The notes beneath the pieces are model-generated. The model made no database searches. It was not told the DNA's origin and was given only the letters and a program-made list of their open reading frames with translations. Positions 47,840-59,660 of a DNA stretch of 64,000 bases are shown here, in pieces. This stretch comes from Synaphobranchus kaupii (Eukaryota > Chordata > Actinopteri > Anguilliformes > Synaphobranchidae): contig CM056379.1 in the NCBI GenBank assembly GCA_029718625.1, positions 53,093,579-53,157,578 of the forward strand, given 5' to 3'. Positions within the stretch are counted from its first letter, which is position 1. Every line of letters starts with the position of its first letter. Position numbers and translations under genes: made by a program.

Positions 47840-49667
47840 TGTAAGCACAGCGCAAGGTGCAACTGGGCTGAACCTAGTCTCTTCATTAATTATAGGTGTG
47901 TCTTGGGCGTGACATGCAATAAACCAATCAAAATGTTATATCCCATTCCCTTTAAAAGTCTGCTTTTCCACCTTGGCGGATTGCTTATGATGGCGAAACA
48001 GACATGCTCGTGCGTGTTTAGTGCGATCAAGGAATAGGCTATATGGATCAATAGTAGCCTATGATCAATATTATTCGGGCTAACCATTATGAGTTCCCGG
48101 TAATTCCTGACAGTGCTGTTTACAAAATATATGTGGTTAAATTTCGTTAAAAGCACCTGCAACAGCTGAGAATAAGCGACCAATTGCTTCCGTCTCACTT
48201 TAGAAAACGCCAAATTAGCCTGCTTGTTTAACGAATTTCATTTGATTATGCAATGAACTCATATTCAAGCTTCATCCGAAGTTCATTAGGCTACCTGCAT
48301 TCTAATTTTGATTACTAACATAAATAACGTTATTTTGCCTTAATGATGACACTAAATATAATACATCTGTCAGGTTGGCAACCCATAGGTTCAGCATATT
48401 TTCCCTTATTTTATAATGTCCTGCTTATGGAAATGCGACCAACCTATTTTACTGGTAGCGTAATGCTTTAAAACGATCCACTTTCCCAGGAAGACCGTAA
48501 AAAGTGTGATTTACAGCAGAGGAAACAGACCTGCTCCTGTGAAGCGCACATGCAGATAATGGCATTAAAATTAATTGTAAATAAATTTTGTAACGTGCTG
48601 CAAATTTTGTTTCTAATTAGCCGCTTAGTTCTCTTTAAAATCTTTTGTTCAGTTATGGAATAACAGGTGAAATCAGCGGGGTTTTAATAAGCTGAGGGTA
48701 TGGAAACCTTGTCACTGTAATTAAAAAAATATGAAGGACGAAGAATAGCTAAGGTTACAATTCAGTTAACATGATGACATTTATCTCCGTTTTTTAACCA
48801 TAGGCTATCGAAAAAACCATATGTATGCACAGCGAATCCGCTGTAGCCTAGGCTAAACAATAAAAGCAATATTCACTGGACAAGGTTTTGAACTTTTTTC
48901 AGTCACAAACCATTCTATTTACTTACAGGCTGTATTCCTAGATAAACAGAGCTTTATTGTAATGACGTCTGAAGCGCATTTTCAGAACTCAAAAGTCCGT
49001 CTATTGCAGTGCGCGAGTTTTCCATTGAATGACAATTCACGCATTAGGTGTAAATGACAATTCGTGCATTAGGCTTGATATAGGTGTTATCAGCTCCTTT
49101 TTAATGGATAGCCATTGTCCCGTACCATCGCACATCGCCTGGATGTTGATGGAGTGGGTGGAGAGCAATGTAATGTGGCATCGTTTCCCTTCGCCGAGGG
49201 AAAGGTATGTGGACCTATGGAACCTTTTATTATTATGCATTTTTGATATAGCCTACACAATAAAAATATTTCACATTGTGATCTAGATATTTTAGTCATG
49301 CTTGTGCGCGCCCCTGTGTGTAACAGACAGGAGGGTCCGCGCGTTGTGCACATGCCTATGTAGACGCACTTATATGCGCTGTTAAAATAACATGTAAACA
49401 ACTGCGACATGACTTTAGACCAGGTTTGTGGTGGTTCTAGCGCAAGCGCTTTCTGCTGGCTCAAGATAGCAATACGCCAAAAAGAATCCTGGCCACTCCT
49501 CATTTTAAGACCAACACGCCCAGTTCACTTGTAATGGGCGCAAGAATACATGCTAGTTAAAGGACGTAAGCGTTAGGCGTTATAATGAACCTAGCGCCGG
49601 GTGTAAGATAGCAAAGACACTTGCGTTTGGGTTAGCGCTGCTTTGCGCCGGGTGTAAGATAGGGCCC
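47840..49667. mobile_element. Decayed Harbinger-like element, copy 2
   Basis: The right 337 bp (49331-49667) match the element at 81-408 and end at the same GGGCCC terminus. The left region (about 47890-48215) carries GTGTGTCTTGGGCGTGACAT, GCAATAAACCAATCA and AAGCGACCAATTGCTTCCGT, which I recall from the bodies of the same fish family. The left terminus is not clear. Overlapping open frames here are not protein-like. A 27-bp unit (AATGACAATTC...GCATTAGG) is duplicated at 49028-49075. Confidence 0.45.
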
Positions 49668-49901
49668 GATATGTTCTAAATATTAACTAATTTGAATATG
49701 TAATAGAAAAATTAAGATAAGATAAAAGAAAGCAAGATACTGGCTCCTGGAAAATGTTTAAAGTTTTATCAAAACTAAAGCATGGGGGCTTTAGGAGGGA
49801 ATAAAAAATAAACTGTGCTTTAATTCAATTATCTAAATTATTACTGCCCGTAGAATATGTTTGCTGTCAGTGGGGCTGAGATTTAAAAGGTGCGATTGAT
49901 G

Positions 49902-52120
49902 TATATCATATCCTTCCTTCCCTTGTAATTCAGTATATCCTATCCTTCTTTTCCTTGTAATTCAGTATATCCTATCCTTCCTTTCCTTGTAATTCAGTAT
50001 ATCATATCCTTCCTTTCCTTGTAATTCAGTATATCATATCCTTCCTTTCCTTGTAATTCAGTATATCCTATCCTTCCTTTCCCTTGTAATTCAGTATATC
50101 CTATCCTTCCTTTCATTGTAATTCAGTATATCACATCCTTCCTTTCCTTGTAATTGTATGGGGACGTGACGTGTGAGGTGGGAGGAGCCAAACGCAGCAA
50201 GGAGATTCTTTATGCCCTAAGGCCATTAAGGCGGGAAACCCCGCAGTTAAGGGAGGAGACAAGACAAGACCACACGTACCAAAGCTACAAACCGGCTCAC
50301 TGTCACACACTAAAGAGTAGAAGCGCAAACGTCAAGTTTTCAGCAAGAAAACCAAATAAGGCAAATGGAACAGAGCACAAGGTTCCCATACTTCTACGAG
50401 CAAAGTGACAGAAGAAAGAGCCAGAAACAACAAACGCCCTGTCTCGGCAACGAGACGCAGACGCATAAGAACAGGCGAGTAGCATAAAAGGTAGGCCTAC
50501 ACATAAAACACAGCCAACAAACACTGAAAACTAATAATCATTAGTATACGAGGAGGCGAAAAGGAACGGAGATCTAACGTTCCAAGGCTACTCTCAGGGA
50601 CTCGCAGTCAAACGCAAACCTGTCAACAAAAACGCCCAAGCTCCATATAAGGAGAAACATACCTGGAGAACGAACAGAACTATAGTTCCAAACAAAATCG
50701 TCCCGCAAGTAAAAAGGACGAAACAGAACAGCTGCACCGGAATTACCGGCTAAAAGACCAACATGAGTTTGATAAAGAATAAAAGCCCTGCCTCTTGGTA
50801 AAGAGGAAATGTAACGAGGCGACGGAACAGATATAAAATTCCATGACTAGTTTAATAGTCAAATGCAATGACCAGGAAGCAGGAACAGAAAAGCCAGGGG
50901 AGATGAGTCCTAATAACTACATCTACATAGGCAAATACGCCAGGGGGGACGAGTCCTAATAGCTACTTCCACATAGGCAAGTACGCCAGGGGGGAAGAGT
51001 CCGAATAACTACATCCACATAGGCAAGTCCCGCATTGATCGAGAAAACGTAAAGGAGTAAACGCCCGATCTCCCAGGAGAGAGAAACATTTTACAGGCGA
51101 GCCGACGGAGCACCGTCGTCCCATAACTTTACTAGCAAACATGACTAACGCAAGCTTAATTGAAAACACACGCCCTAGCCTCTCAATAATGGGAAATGTA
51201 ACGAGGTAGAGGAACAGAGACAACATTCCATGGTTACTTTCATAAATGCGCAATCAAACACAAACATGTCCATAACATCGTCCAAGCTCCATATAATGAG
51301 GGACACACCCGGAGAACGAACAGAACTACAGTTCCGAACAAAATCGTCCCGTAGGTGAAAAGGACGAACAGGAACAGCTGTAACAAAAGACCAACGCAAA
51401 CTTAATCGAAAATAACCAACCTGCCTCTAAGAATAAATAAAACCCTAAAGTCAGTATGATACAAACGCCCTGTCTCTTAGTAAAAGGCTTAGTAAAAGAT
51501 CTAGGTAAAAACGACAAACAAAGGACAGACCAGAAAGTGGAGACTGAAATGAGCACACCAAACAGGAATTCAACCTGAAGCTCAAAGCACAAAGGCCAGT
51601 ACTGGAAAACTCCAATAAAAGCACAACAGAGCAAAATGGTCTCCTTAAAAACCTAGATCTAATCATACGTTTAAAACTTTAAAAGGGCAAAATAAACCGC
51701 GCACAAAACAGCACAACTAATACCAGAAAATACACCACAGAACAAACAATCAAACAATCACAATGTACAATTAATATCGAAGCCCAGAACAAAAGGAACA
51801 TGGGCTTAAATAGCTCACCGGCATTCCATCCCAGCTGTGAACGCTGATTACTTACTCTGTGAAAAGAAGGGACGGAGCCAAAACTCCACCAACGGAGCAG
51901 CGACCGAGGAACACGACCGCAATGGAAAAAGGGTCATAAACCATGACAGTAATTCAGTATATCCTATCCTTCCTTTCCTTGTAATTCAGTATATTATATC
52001 CTTCCTTTCCTTGTAATTCAGTATATCCTATCCATCCTTTCCTTGTAATTCAGTATATCCTATCCTTCCTTTCCTTTTAATTCAGTATATCCTATCCTTC
52101 CTTTCCTTGTAATTCAGTAT
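49902..52120. repeat. 32-bp minisatellite, about 13 units, split by an LTR
   Basis: The unit is TATATCCTATCCTTCCTTTC plus CTTGTAATTCAG. About 8 units precede and 5 follow the LTR at 50155-51948. The unit phase continues across the insertion once the duplicated GTAAT is removed. Confidence 0.95.
50155..51948 (-). mobile_element. Solo LTR (1.8 kb) with 5-bp target duplication
   Basis: Begins TGTATGGGGA and ends ACCATGACA (minus: TGTCATGGT...CATACA), flanked by GTAAT on both sides (50150-50154, 51949-51953). No gag or pol frames are present. It contains a three-fold repeat of a unit of about 53 bp around GGCAAGTACGCCAGGGGGG (about 50885-51030). It also contains a larger internal duplication: GGAGAACGAACAGAACTA and AACAAAATCGTCCCG occur near 50665 and again near 51312. 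A TATTTAAG box lies at about 51805-51812 (minus). It is probably a long LTR left by recombination. Confidence 0.8.
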
Positions 52121-52343
52121 GTGTTACTATGAACAGTTGTTATGCTTCTATAACCATTGATGGGTTATGGTCATCAGTGGTTTATTACAGCAGATGCAGA
52201 TGTTACCAGGCACCAGTGCATAATATTTACAGTTCGGACATCACAACAAAAATACATATACAAACTGTACAAAACAAACAAACAAACAAACCACTGGGCG
52301 ATGCCTCTTACCTGACCCAGACCCTGGCAGATACACACATGCA

Positions 52344-52383
<40 letters not shown>

Positions 52384-53162
52384 CTCTCTCTTTCTCAAAG
52401 TGTTTTTCCAGCACACCCATGACACCCCTTGAGGTGTCCCTGAAAGGACTCTTTACCCTTACCTTCCCCTTACCAATCTATTCATTCCATTTTTCAGTCA
52501 GACAGCAACCTGAATGTCAAGCAATGATCATTGACCTTCGGTCATAACAAAAAAGAAGACCAATCAGGTCAGCCTTTCAGTTTCTATAAGACGTTTTAAT
52601 GTATCTATCAAGGAAGAGATACATCACACTGTAAAGCGAGCAAGAAAAGTATACATCACACTGTAAAGCGTTTCAAATCAAACCTTAGAGTAACGATTTT
52701 AAATTTTTTATGGAACTTTTTGCCTACAATGTGTATAGCCCAAACACAATCATATCCCTGTCCCACTGCTGCAACATTCCCAGTGAATTTGTGAGGGCAC
52801 AGAATTTAATGTCCTTCCTCTAAAATGTGTGCAGCCACTTAACCTGTTTGCTCAGGCCCCCTAGTGGTGTAGATCCCTGGGTCTACATCACAAACATCAT
52901 ACTGTACCACGTCAGAAAGTGTGGTATCATGGAAAACTGCATATCTGCTTCATCTGTGCTAGCTGGGCTATTGTCAGGCCAAAAATTAAGCTTCTACGTG
53001 CCACAGTTTTTCAAAATTTCATAAAAGTATCGTGACCACAGTATGATCTGTGATTGGGTTGAAGATGCCAGACATTAGAAATTGGTTACGTCTTCTTTCA
53101 CCTCCAAAAGATTGTATACTATGACAGCAACAAGAAAAAAAGGCCCAATGTCCTGAATATAG
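52121..53162. other. No gene recognised
   Basis: Contains a (CA)n(CT)n tract at 52342-52396; the rest is unrecognised. Confidence 0.55.
52342..52396. repeat. (CA)n(CT)n microsatellite
   Basis: About 21 CA units followed by a CT run. Confidence 0.97.
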
Positions 53163-53340
53163 AGCCATCTTTACACAGAGCGTAAATACCAGGTAATTGG
53201 TGGGGCTGACCTGGTTTTGATGTCTGTGTGAAGACGTCAAGCTGGAACAAAGGCAGGTTAAAATAACTTGGCTCTGACCCTACCTCACATAAGTAAAAAT
53301 CCCGACCTTACCTGGTATTTCTTCTGTGTAAAGTAAAGCT
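53163..53340. mobile_element. Small MITE with imperfect 33-bp ends
   Basis: AGCCATCTTTACACAGAG plus AATACCAGGTAA on the left is mirrored by TTACCTGGTATTTCTTCTGT plus GTAAAGTAAAGCT on the right. The interior has TGACCTGGTTTTGATGTCTG. This resembles a common fish MITE. Confidence 0.6.
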
Positions 53341-53508
53341 GGAGAAATGCCAGTGCGTTGCAATGTGCCAAGTAAACTTTCTATCAGCTGTCAGTGTGAG
53401 GTACCTTGTATAACAGTTTCAACAGAAACAGTTATCCGAAGGCAAAAAGTAGGCCTAATGCAAAATCTGTGGTGTGAGGGACAGATTAAAAAAGGAACCA
53501 ACAAAACA

Positions 53509-53637
53509 ATGCCCACTGGAGGAGCTAGGGGAAATAAGTGGACAGAAGTGGAAATGAGAGAATTATTAAATATAAGGTGTGAAAGGGAAATTAGAAAACC
53601 AATTGATGGTACAGGCCATGACTCAAATGTTTACCAG
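53509..53637 (+). pseudogene. Myb/SANT-like DNA-binding domain fragment
   Basis: The ATG at 53509 starts MPTGGARGNKWTEVEMRELL, then NIRCEREIRKPIDGTGHDSN and VYQ. This is the first half of a Myb/SANT-like (trihelix) domain of the MSANTD or Harbinger 'Myb-like' protein type, where W-T-xx-E and 'LL.IR.E.EI...I.GT..DS.VY' are conserved. In those genes an exon ends near VYQ. Here CAG is followed by ATGGTT instead of a donor, and the frame runs on into unrelated residues until 53736. It could be a host exon or a relic of a Harbinger accessory gene. No DDE transposase is nearby. Confidence 0.55.
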
Positions 53638-54000
53638 ATGGTTTTTGCCTGCTCATTTATTAGTGAATTTCTGTTGTCATCACATAATTCCCTTCTGCTA
53701 TCAAAATCTCTCATCAAGTATGGAATAAGGTCATAACCTTATGAGCATTATTAAAGCCAGACATGTTCTTTCTAAGATTCTGTAGTTATTTTCTGCCTTT
53801 TCTGTCTGTCGGCTATGTGGTAGGCTATACAGTGTAAATTTCCACGTGGGCGAAATCTCAAATAGGTCTGCGTAACAGTACGCAATTCAAATGGTAAGTA
53901 GTAATATCTTAAAACTAATTGTAATTGATTGAGAGACTTATTATCCAAAAATAGCTCATGTTAAGCTTTACAAAGAGGTATAAAGTGGGTGAGTAGACAC
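53638..54000. other. No gene recognised
   Basis: The coding-like frame ends at 53736 without further domain resemblance; nothing else identified. Confidence 0.5.
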
Positions 54001-54200
54001 CCAGCAAACACAGAACGTTCCCCTAACATTCGCATATGGTTCCCCTTTGGTTATTTTTGGGGAACCATTTCACAATGTTCTGGGAACGTTCCATTTAAGT
54101 TAACAAAATTCGTAATGTACCCGAAACGTTCTGGGGACTAAAAAACATAACGTTCTCTCATGGTTCCATGATACTTTACACAGAACGTTCGCATAAGGTT
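54001..54200. repeat. AACGTTC-rich repeat fragment
   Basis: CCCAGCAAACACAGAACGTTC at 54000 is followed by several irregular GGGAACGTT/AACGTTC motifs. This is a common fish repeat type. An inverted GTTTGCTGGG occurs at 56019-56028, but the span between contains other elements, so a single transposon is not claimed. Confidence 0.5.
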
Positions 54201-55525
54201 GTTATTAATTATATGCTAATTATATATCATTTATATATAGCCAATAGACCTAATATAATGTACATTTTCTATCTGTCTGTCTGCCTGTATAGCTACCTAT
54301 TCAAGACTTTTTTCCCCCCGCTGGTGATATATTTGGAAGCTGTGCAGGTGGACATTTAACTTAATATCTAACGACTCTTTTCTTGATTTCAGCGTTGCCG
54401 TCCGACCGTTAGCCTACTCCAGCTGTTTTGGACATAATGGGGTAGGTAATTTAACCTGACTTAGTTTCATGAGTACATTTATAATTAGGCCCTAGCAGCT
54501 AGAATAAACAAATATCAATTGATAGAAATAAGAAGATCAACTTCTAAAGTGTAACGTTATAGGCTAACTAGCTAGGCCCAGGCCAAACAGAAACATTAAA
54601 CTAGCTAATAACGAGTGGTAGCCTATCGTTAGTTTAAATTTACCACAACAAGTAGACTACAGTGAGAAATTTAAAATTAAAAGTATAACGTGCCTAACAA
54701 TCGACAGATAATTTTGGATAGCCTAAGCCTATTCAATTAACGTTAGGTCTGTTAATCAAGCTTAGCCTACTAACGGCATTTACCCTCAGCACCACAGCGG
54801 CTATGTATTTTATTTTCTGATATTAAAGGGTGCGCTGGCATCATTTTCTGTTTTGATAACAACCTCTAATTTCTCACTATATTCTCTCCCTTTTAGTGTT
54901 GTGAACAACACATTTGCTCACTGTTTGTGAAGATTACACGGTAACTCACTTAACTCCTTAACTGAGGGACTTGGTGTTTTACTTAAAACATGGAAAACAT
55001 TTGAAATGTTTCCATTCCAGATCATGACAGACTTGTCACAGAGGAGCATGGTGTTAGATTCGTGCCACTAACTCAAAAAAACTGACATTGAAAAAATAAT
55101 TAATATTGAAAATATAAGAATTGATATTGAAAAAATATTGATTGGTAATAATCAAAAATCTTATTTTCACCTTTGGTTTTTTCCCTTGCGCGTACACTTT
55201 TCACATGGGGGCGGGGTCTGAGCGTGTCAGCACTGAGTGACAGCTGCAGAGTATAAAGGAGAATTCAACTGAAATAGTGAAGATATTGCTGATTATTTCA
55301 GTAATATATAGCCTACTACTTCTACAGTACAATACTCGATAATAATACTGTAGGCTACATCTTCTCTTTTGCATTTCCTTTAAACTGCTTCACATTAGCC
55401 TAATGTATTCCTGTATAATATATATCCGTGCTTTAGCAAGTGGTCTCTGCTTTAGCTAGCTACTTTTCATAAACTTGTAGGCTTAAAATGACAAATGAGT
55501 AAACACACTTGAGGAATAGCTAACG
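54201..55525. other. No gene; partial foldback end at about 55291-55345
   Basis: AT-rich DNA. The segment TATAGCCTACTACTTCTACA with flanking TTTCAGTAA (about 55297-55330) is an additional copy of the outer end of the foldback at 55526-56644. Confidence 0.5.
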
Positions 55526-56644
55526 TTAGGTCACTAGCTAGCATTGTACTGTAGAAGTAGTAAGCTATATGTTACTGAAATTGTCTGATACAAACAGCAA
55601 CTAATTTTTATACAGTCTAGTGTAAACACGATGCCAGCAGTGGTTCCTCAGGCTCAGTCAGCAGCTGGTGGGGGAGAGATGGCTAACATTAGCCACAAAG
55701 AAATTGCGCACATCACTGCTGATGAAAAAAACATTAGCTAGCACTACGTTATTTTGGCTTAAGTTACACGAGCAAGCTGCTGGTTCCACTTACTTCTGCT
55801 GAAAAGCTTCCAAAATTAGCTTTTGGTGACCTGATCCACAATCCATCGCTCTACTAGAATCCCTGAAGACTTACAAAAGGACAGATGTCTAACGTACAAT
55901 TACCTGGAGTCAGGATAGGTTTATAATCCCAAACTGCACCATCTGTAACAGTTAGGTTACTCAAAAAGCATGTACTTCGTCATAGGAAGGGTAAGTAAAT
56001 GGACAATGATAATGTTATTTGTTTGCTGGGCGTCATAAAAATATATATATTTTTTTCCCTCTTTCTGTTATTACCACATAGCTAATGTTAGCTACTGGCA
56101 ATCTCGTAGCTGGCTAGCTAGTATGAAGGTAGCTAGATGTAATGTTAGCTAGCTAAACCAGAAAGAGAAAAAAAAACTATTTTTATGACAGCCAGCAAGT
56201 AAATATCATTGTCCATTTGCTTACCCATCCTGGCTCCATCCAGGTAATGTTAGCTAATTGTAGGCATCTGTGCTTTTGTAACGCTAAGCTTTTAGAGTAA
56301 CGTTAACATTTAGAGAGACGGATTGTAGATAAGGTCACCAAAAGCTAATTTAACGTTAGCCTATGTTAGCCAGTCTAGAATAGCTAACTTACTTTGTCAA
56401 AGTAACGTTAAAGTTTTTTTAATCAGCAGTGAGGTGCACAAATTCTTTGTGGCGAATGTTAGCCATAGCCTATGCGTTAGCCATCTCTCCCCCACCCGCT
56501 GACTGAGCATGAGGTATTGCTGCAGCGCAAAATAGGTCCTAAAGATGGCGCCGTGTTTACACTTATGAATTGCTGTTTCTATCAGACAATTTCAGTAACA
56601 TATAGCCTACTACTTCTACAGTACAATGCTAGCTAGCGACCTAA
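55526..56644. mobile_element. 1.1-kb imperfect foldback (inverted repeat) element
   Basis: The left arm (55526 to about 56075) and right arm (about 56150 to 56644) are reverse complements over about 500 bp with indels. Matched blocks include TAGCATTGTACTGTAGAAGT, GGGGGAGAGATGGCTAAC, TTAGCTTTTGGTGACCT, AAATGGACAATGATA and GTCATAAAAATA. A GCTAGCTA-rich loop lies between. Ends are TTAGGTC/GACCTAA. No transposase. It may be a foldback transposon or an inverted duplication. Confidence 0.8.
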
Positions 56645-57175
56645 AATTATTCCTCTCGAGTGTATTTAATAATTTGCCAGGCACACAATACGTGCTAGAA
56701 GTGTAATTTTGAAACTGTTTTAGCTGCCCTATAGAAGTGAATGGAGAGCGACAAATGCCCTATTGTGGATTATCACCCCATGGGAGCACCGAGCAACTAA
56801 CTAACATATTTTGCCACCATTTGGACTCATATCATGTCCAGGTAACTACACAAACCAAAGTTCTACCAAAGTTCAGTTGTGCTTTAAAGCTTGAATGCCA
56901 CATTCTCTTCAGATGGTAAGATTAAAAAACACAAGGCCAAACTCTCTGTGCTGTATAGGTATGGAGCATGCCCTGACAAGACATAATTTATAGTATATAA
57001 AAAAATAATCTAATAGTTTGGTGATTAAGTATATTTTTGTTTTATGACACAGCTGTCACAACTTCAGCCTGAAGACCTTGTCAGAAGTAGCAAAAAAAAT
57101 AAATCAAATTGACTACACACATGCACACAAACAACTACACTCAATGATCTAATCCCACGGCATTTAATCTTTCAG
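56645..57175. other. No gene; possible upstream exons not found
   Basis: A short repeat (near 56936-56973) is shared with about 10668. No further exon of the relic gene that starts at 57176 could be supported. Confidence 0.4.
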
Positions 57176-57880
57176 CATAGATATTCTCACAAAGGTCTTG
57201 CAAAAAATCGCAAGAATTTGCAGAGACCCAGCAAGAAATCCTTGCAATGCAAAGGAGAATACTGGCAGCTAGGGGAGAGGCAAAAGAGGACATTATGGAA
57301 AATGGTCCATGTCAGAATGTGGAGGAGCTCCAACAGCTTGACAATGATGGAAAAGAGGACAAAGATGGTAATACAATTGGAAGAAACTGTGAAAATTCTA
57401 TAACTAAGATACCCACTCAGCTATGACATGATTAAGTCTAAACTGCAGTATCTACAGCACTTTATGCCTACTGTAATTATTTACTTATAAATGAAATTAA
57501 TTTATCTTGTAGTAGGCTACAGAATCATGAACTACCTTCATTCTCTTCGAGGAGCTAACCCAGGGGCAGCTGTGCAAGGTGGCATCGAATAAAGTGTTGA
57601 GGACCTACACACTGAGGGGGAAAAAAACACAAACTGGCCTTCCAAGACCTCAGGAATTGGCATGTGATAATAGGCAAGTTTAGTTTACACTGGTGCCATT
57701 TCATTTGATCTTTCTTGAAAGGGTCATAAAATTGACAGTGTTGCACATTTATTCATTTCCTTTTGCCTACAATAGGATACCAACACCATGTCCTAAAACA
57801 TTTTACCGTAAAGTATATGTATATGAGGTATATTATATATGTATATTATACACTGCCTGGCCAAAATAAAGTCGCACACT

Positions 57881-58189
57881 CTAATATGTCGTTGGACCGC
57901 CTTTAGCTTTGATTACAGCGCACATTCGTCATGGCATTGTTTCGACAACCTTATGCAACGTCACAACATTTATTTCCATCCAGAGTTACATACATTTTTG
58001 GCCGAGATCTTGTATTGACGACGGGAGAGTCGAAACACTCCATAAAGTTTTCTCCAGCACATCCCAAAGACTTTCAATGGTGTTAAGGTCAGGACTCTGC
58101 TGGCCTTGTGTGTGAAAAAGATTCCTCATGCTCCCTGAACCACTCTTTCACAATTTGAGCCCGATGAATCTTGACATTGTCGTCCTGGA
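57881..58189 (-). pseudogene. Tc1-like transposase C-terminal part
   Basis: Together with a short piece beyond the LTR (about 59333-59395, EYLNVLNDQVIPLMD), this frame has the second catalytic Asp region ([18 protein letters not shown]). After a frameshift near 58105 it has [19 protein letters not shown], which holds the Glu of DD34E, and ends VIKAKGGPTTY with a stop at 57881. Two more in-frame stops (after QKCM and after ETMP) confirm decay. The first catalytic Asp and the DNA-binding domain are absent. Confidence 0.85.
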
Positions 58190-58194
58190 ATATG

Positions 58195-59327
58195 TGTTAG
58201 GATCCTGTATTTGTCTGTTTAGTCTGTATTATGTTTCCTGATTTCGTTTACCCATTTTTCCTCATTTCCCTCGCGATTGTCAGTTCGCGTTCCATGTTTC
58301 TTGAGATTCCACTCCCTGTCTTTGTCATTGCTCTATTCGGGTGATTTTGAGAACATTCGGGTTTCCTCTGTATTTTGTATCTTGTTTTCTTCCTTCTGGC
58401 TTTATTAATATTTGTATTCAATACTAATGTACTAATCATACTAACTGTTAGATTAGATTTAATACTAACCTGCTAACAAACTAACGTGTATATAATACTA
58501 ACCAGCTAACCTACTAACATTAGGGTTTTAGAGTTTGCTACTAACATTACTAATTACTAATTCATCTTGAGTTTCTACCTGCAGCTGTCATTTCCCTCCT
58601 TGTTATCCTATCCCTGTATCTATCTGATTTCACATTCTCTGCACGTGTGTCCACTTTCGCGTGCCTCCCCTCTGAGCTGTGCACTTGTCTACCTGCTAAC
58701 CCCAGGCCGTTTGTTATCATTGTGTATATGTGTATTCCAGTCCGTGTCTTACGTTTCCCCCGTTATTGTATCATTGGTACTTGTTAACCCTCATTGTTCT
58801 CACCTGTGTACTCTCCCATTTCCCCTCCCTCTTCACACCTGATTCCTTTTGTGTAATCTTCTCCCTGTGTATTTATACCCTGTTATTTCAGTCTGTCTTC
58901 GCGAGTTCCTCATCATTGATTTTCTACTGTGTGTTTTGCTAGTTCCCGAGTACCTGCCCTGATATCTGTTTCTGAGTTTTTGTTTCCCTCTTCCTTTACC
59001 TGTGGTTGTTTTTTTCCTGTTTTCTGTCTTCGGTTTGTTTTCTTTTTGTTTCCCTTGTAACCTTTTGCCTGCCTGGTTTAGACCCCTGCCTGTGTTCTCG
59101 CGACTGATTTTTGGATTCTGTTTTTGTGCCTTTGTTGTGCCTTCCCGGTTCGGACCCCTGCCTGTTCTGTGATCCCGTTTTTGGATTTTGTCTTTGTACC
59201 GTAGCCCTGCCTTCTCGGTTTTTGACCCGGCCTGTATTACCACGGATTGCTGCCTTGCCCTTATTAAACTTCGGGTTTTTTTGTACTCCTGCCTGCGTTT
59301 GGGTCCTTCCCCCACCTACACCTAACA
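58195..59327 (+). mobile_element. Solo LTR, 1.13 kb, target duplication ATATG
   Basis: Starts TGTTAGGATCCTGT and ends CACCTAACA, flanked by ATATG at 58190-58194 and 59328-59332. A TATA-like box (58869-58879) and an ATTAAA (59273-59278) have the expected plus-strand order for LTR promoter and polyadenylation. The end GCGTTTGGGTCCTTCC is typical of fish Gypsy LTRs as I recall them. No internal region is present, so it formed by LTR-LTR recombination. Confidence 0.85.
58869..58879 (+). promoter_or_regulatory. TATA-like box of the LTR
   Basis: GTATTTATACC within the plus-oriented LTR, about 400 bp upstream of the ATTAAA signal. Position fits a retrotransposon promoter; activity is unknown. Confidence 0.4.
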
Positions 59328-59660
59328 ATATGTCCATTAATGGGATAACCTGGTCATTCAGTACATTCAGGTACTCAACCTCATTTTATTGCAGCACTTC
59401 AGGTTACTGTCTATTTAAATGAGTGAAATATATGCAGCATGAAGAATTGGAATTGAAGTTTTGCCTTACAGTATTAGTCAATTACAAAAACAAATGTATT
59501 CAATTGTGTTAATGTGGTGTTCAAATGGTGACGAAAAAGAAACAACAAAACATATGTTCTATTTCTAGGAGCAATCATGAAAAACTGAAGGCAACTGATG
59601 TGGAGGAACTCATCGCAGTGGCCCTGAGAATTTGCCCCACGCAGGCATTTCAAAAGGATG

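Larger units (their letters stand above)
57849..59400 (-). mobile_element. Tc1-like element fragment, split by a solo LTR
   Basis: The left end is TA followed by CACTGCCTGGCCAAAATAAA, a known style of fish Tc1 terminus. Minus-strand transposase sequence runs from about 59395 to 59333, is interrupted by the LTR at 58195-59327, and resumes from 58194 to 57881. The right end and the N-terminal half of the transposase are missing. Confidence 0.8.

Noticed and set aside
54000..56029. A single 2-kb transposon with CCCAGCAAAC ends
   Set aside because: Only about 10 bp match as inverted ends, and the right one lies inside an arm of the foldback element, so the match is probably chance.
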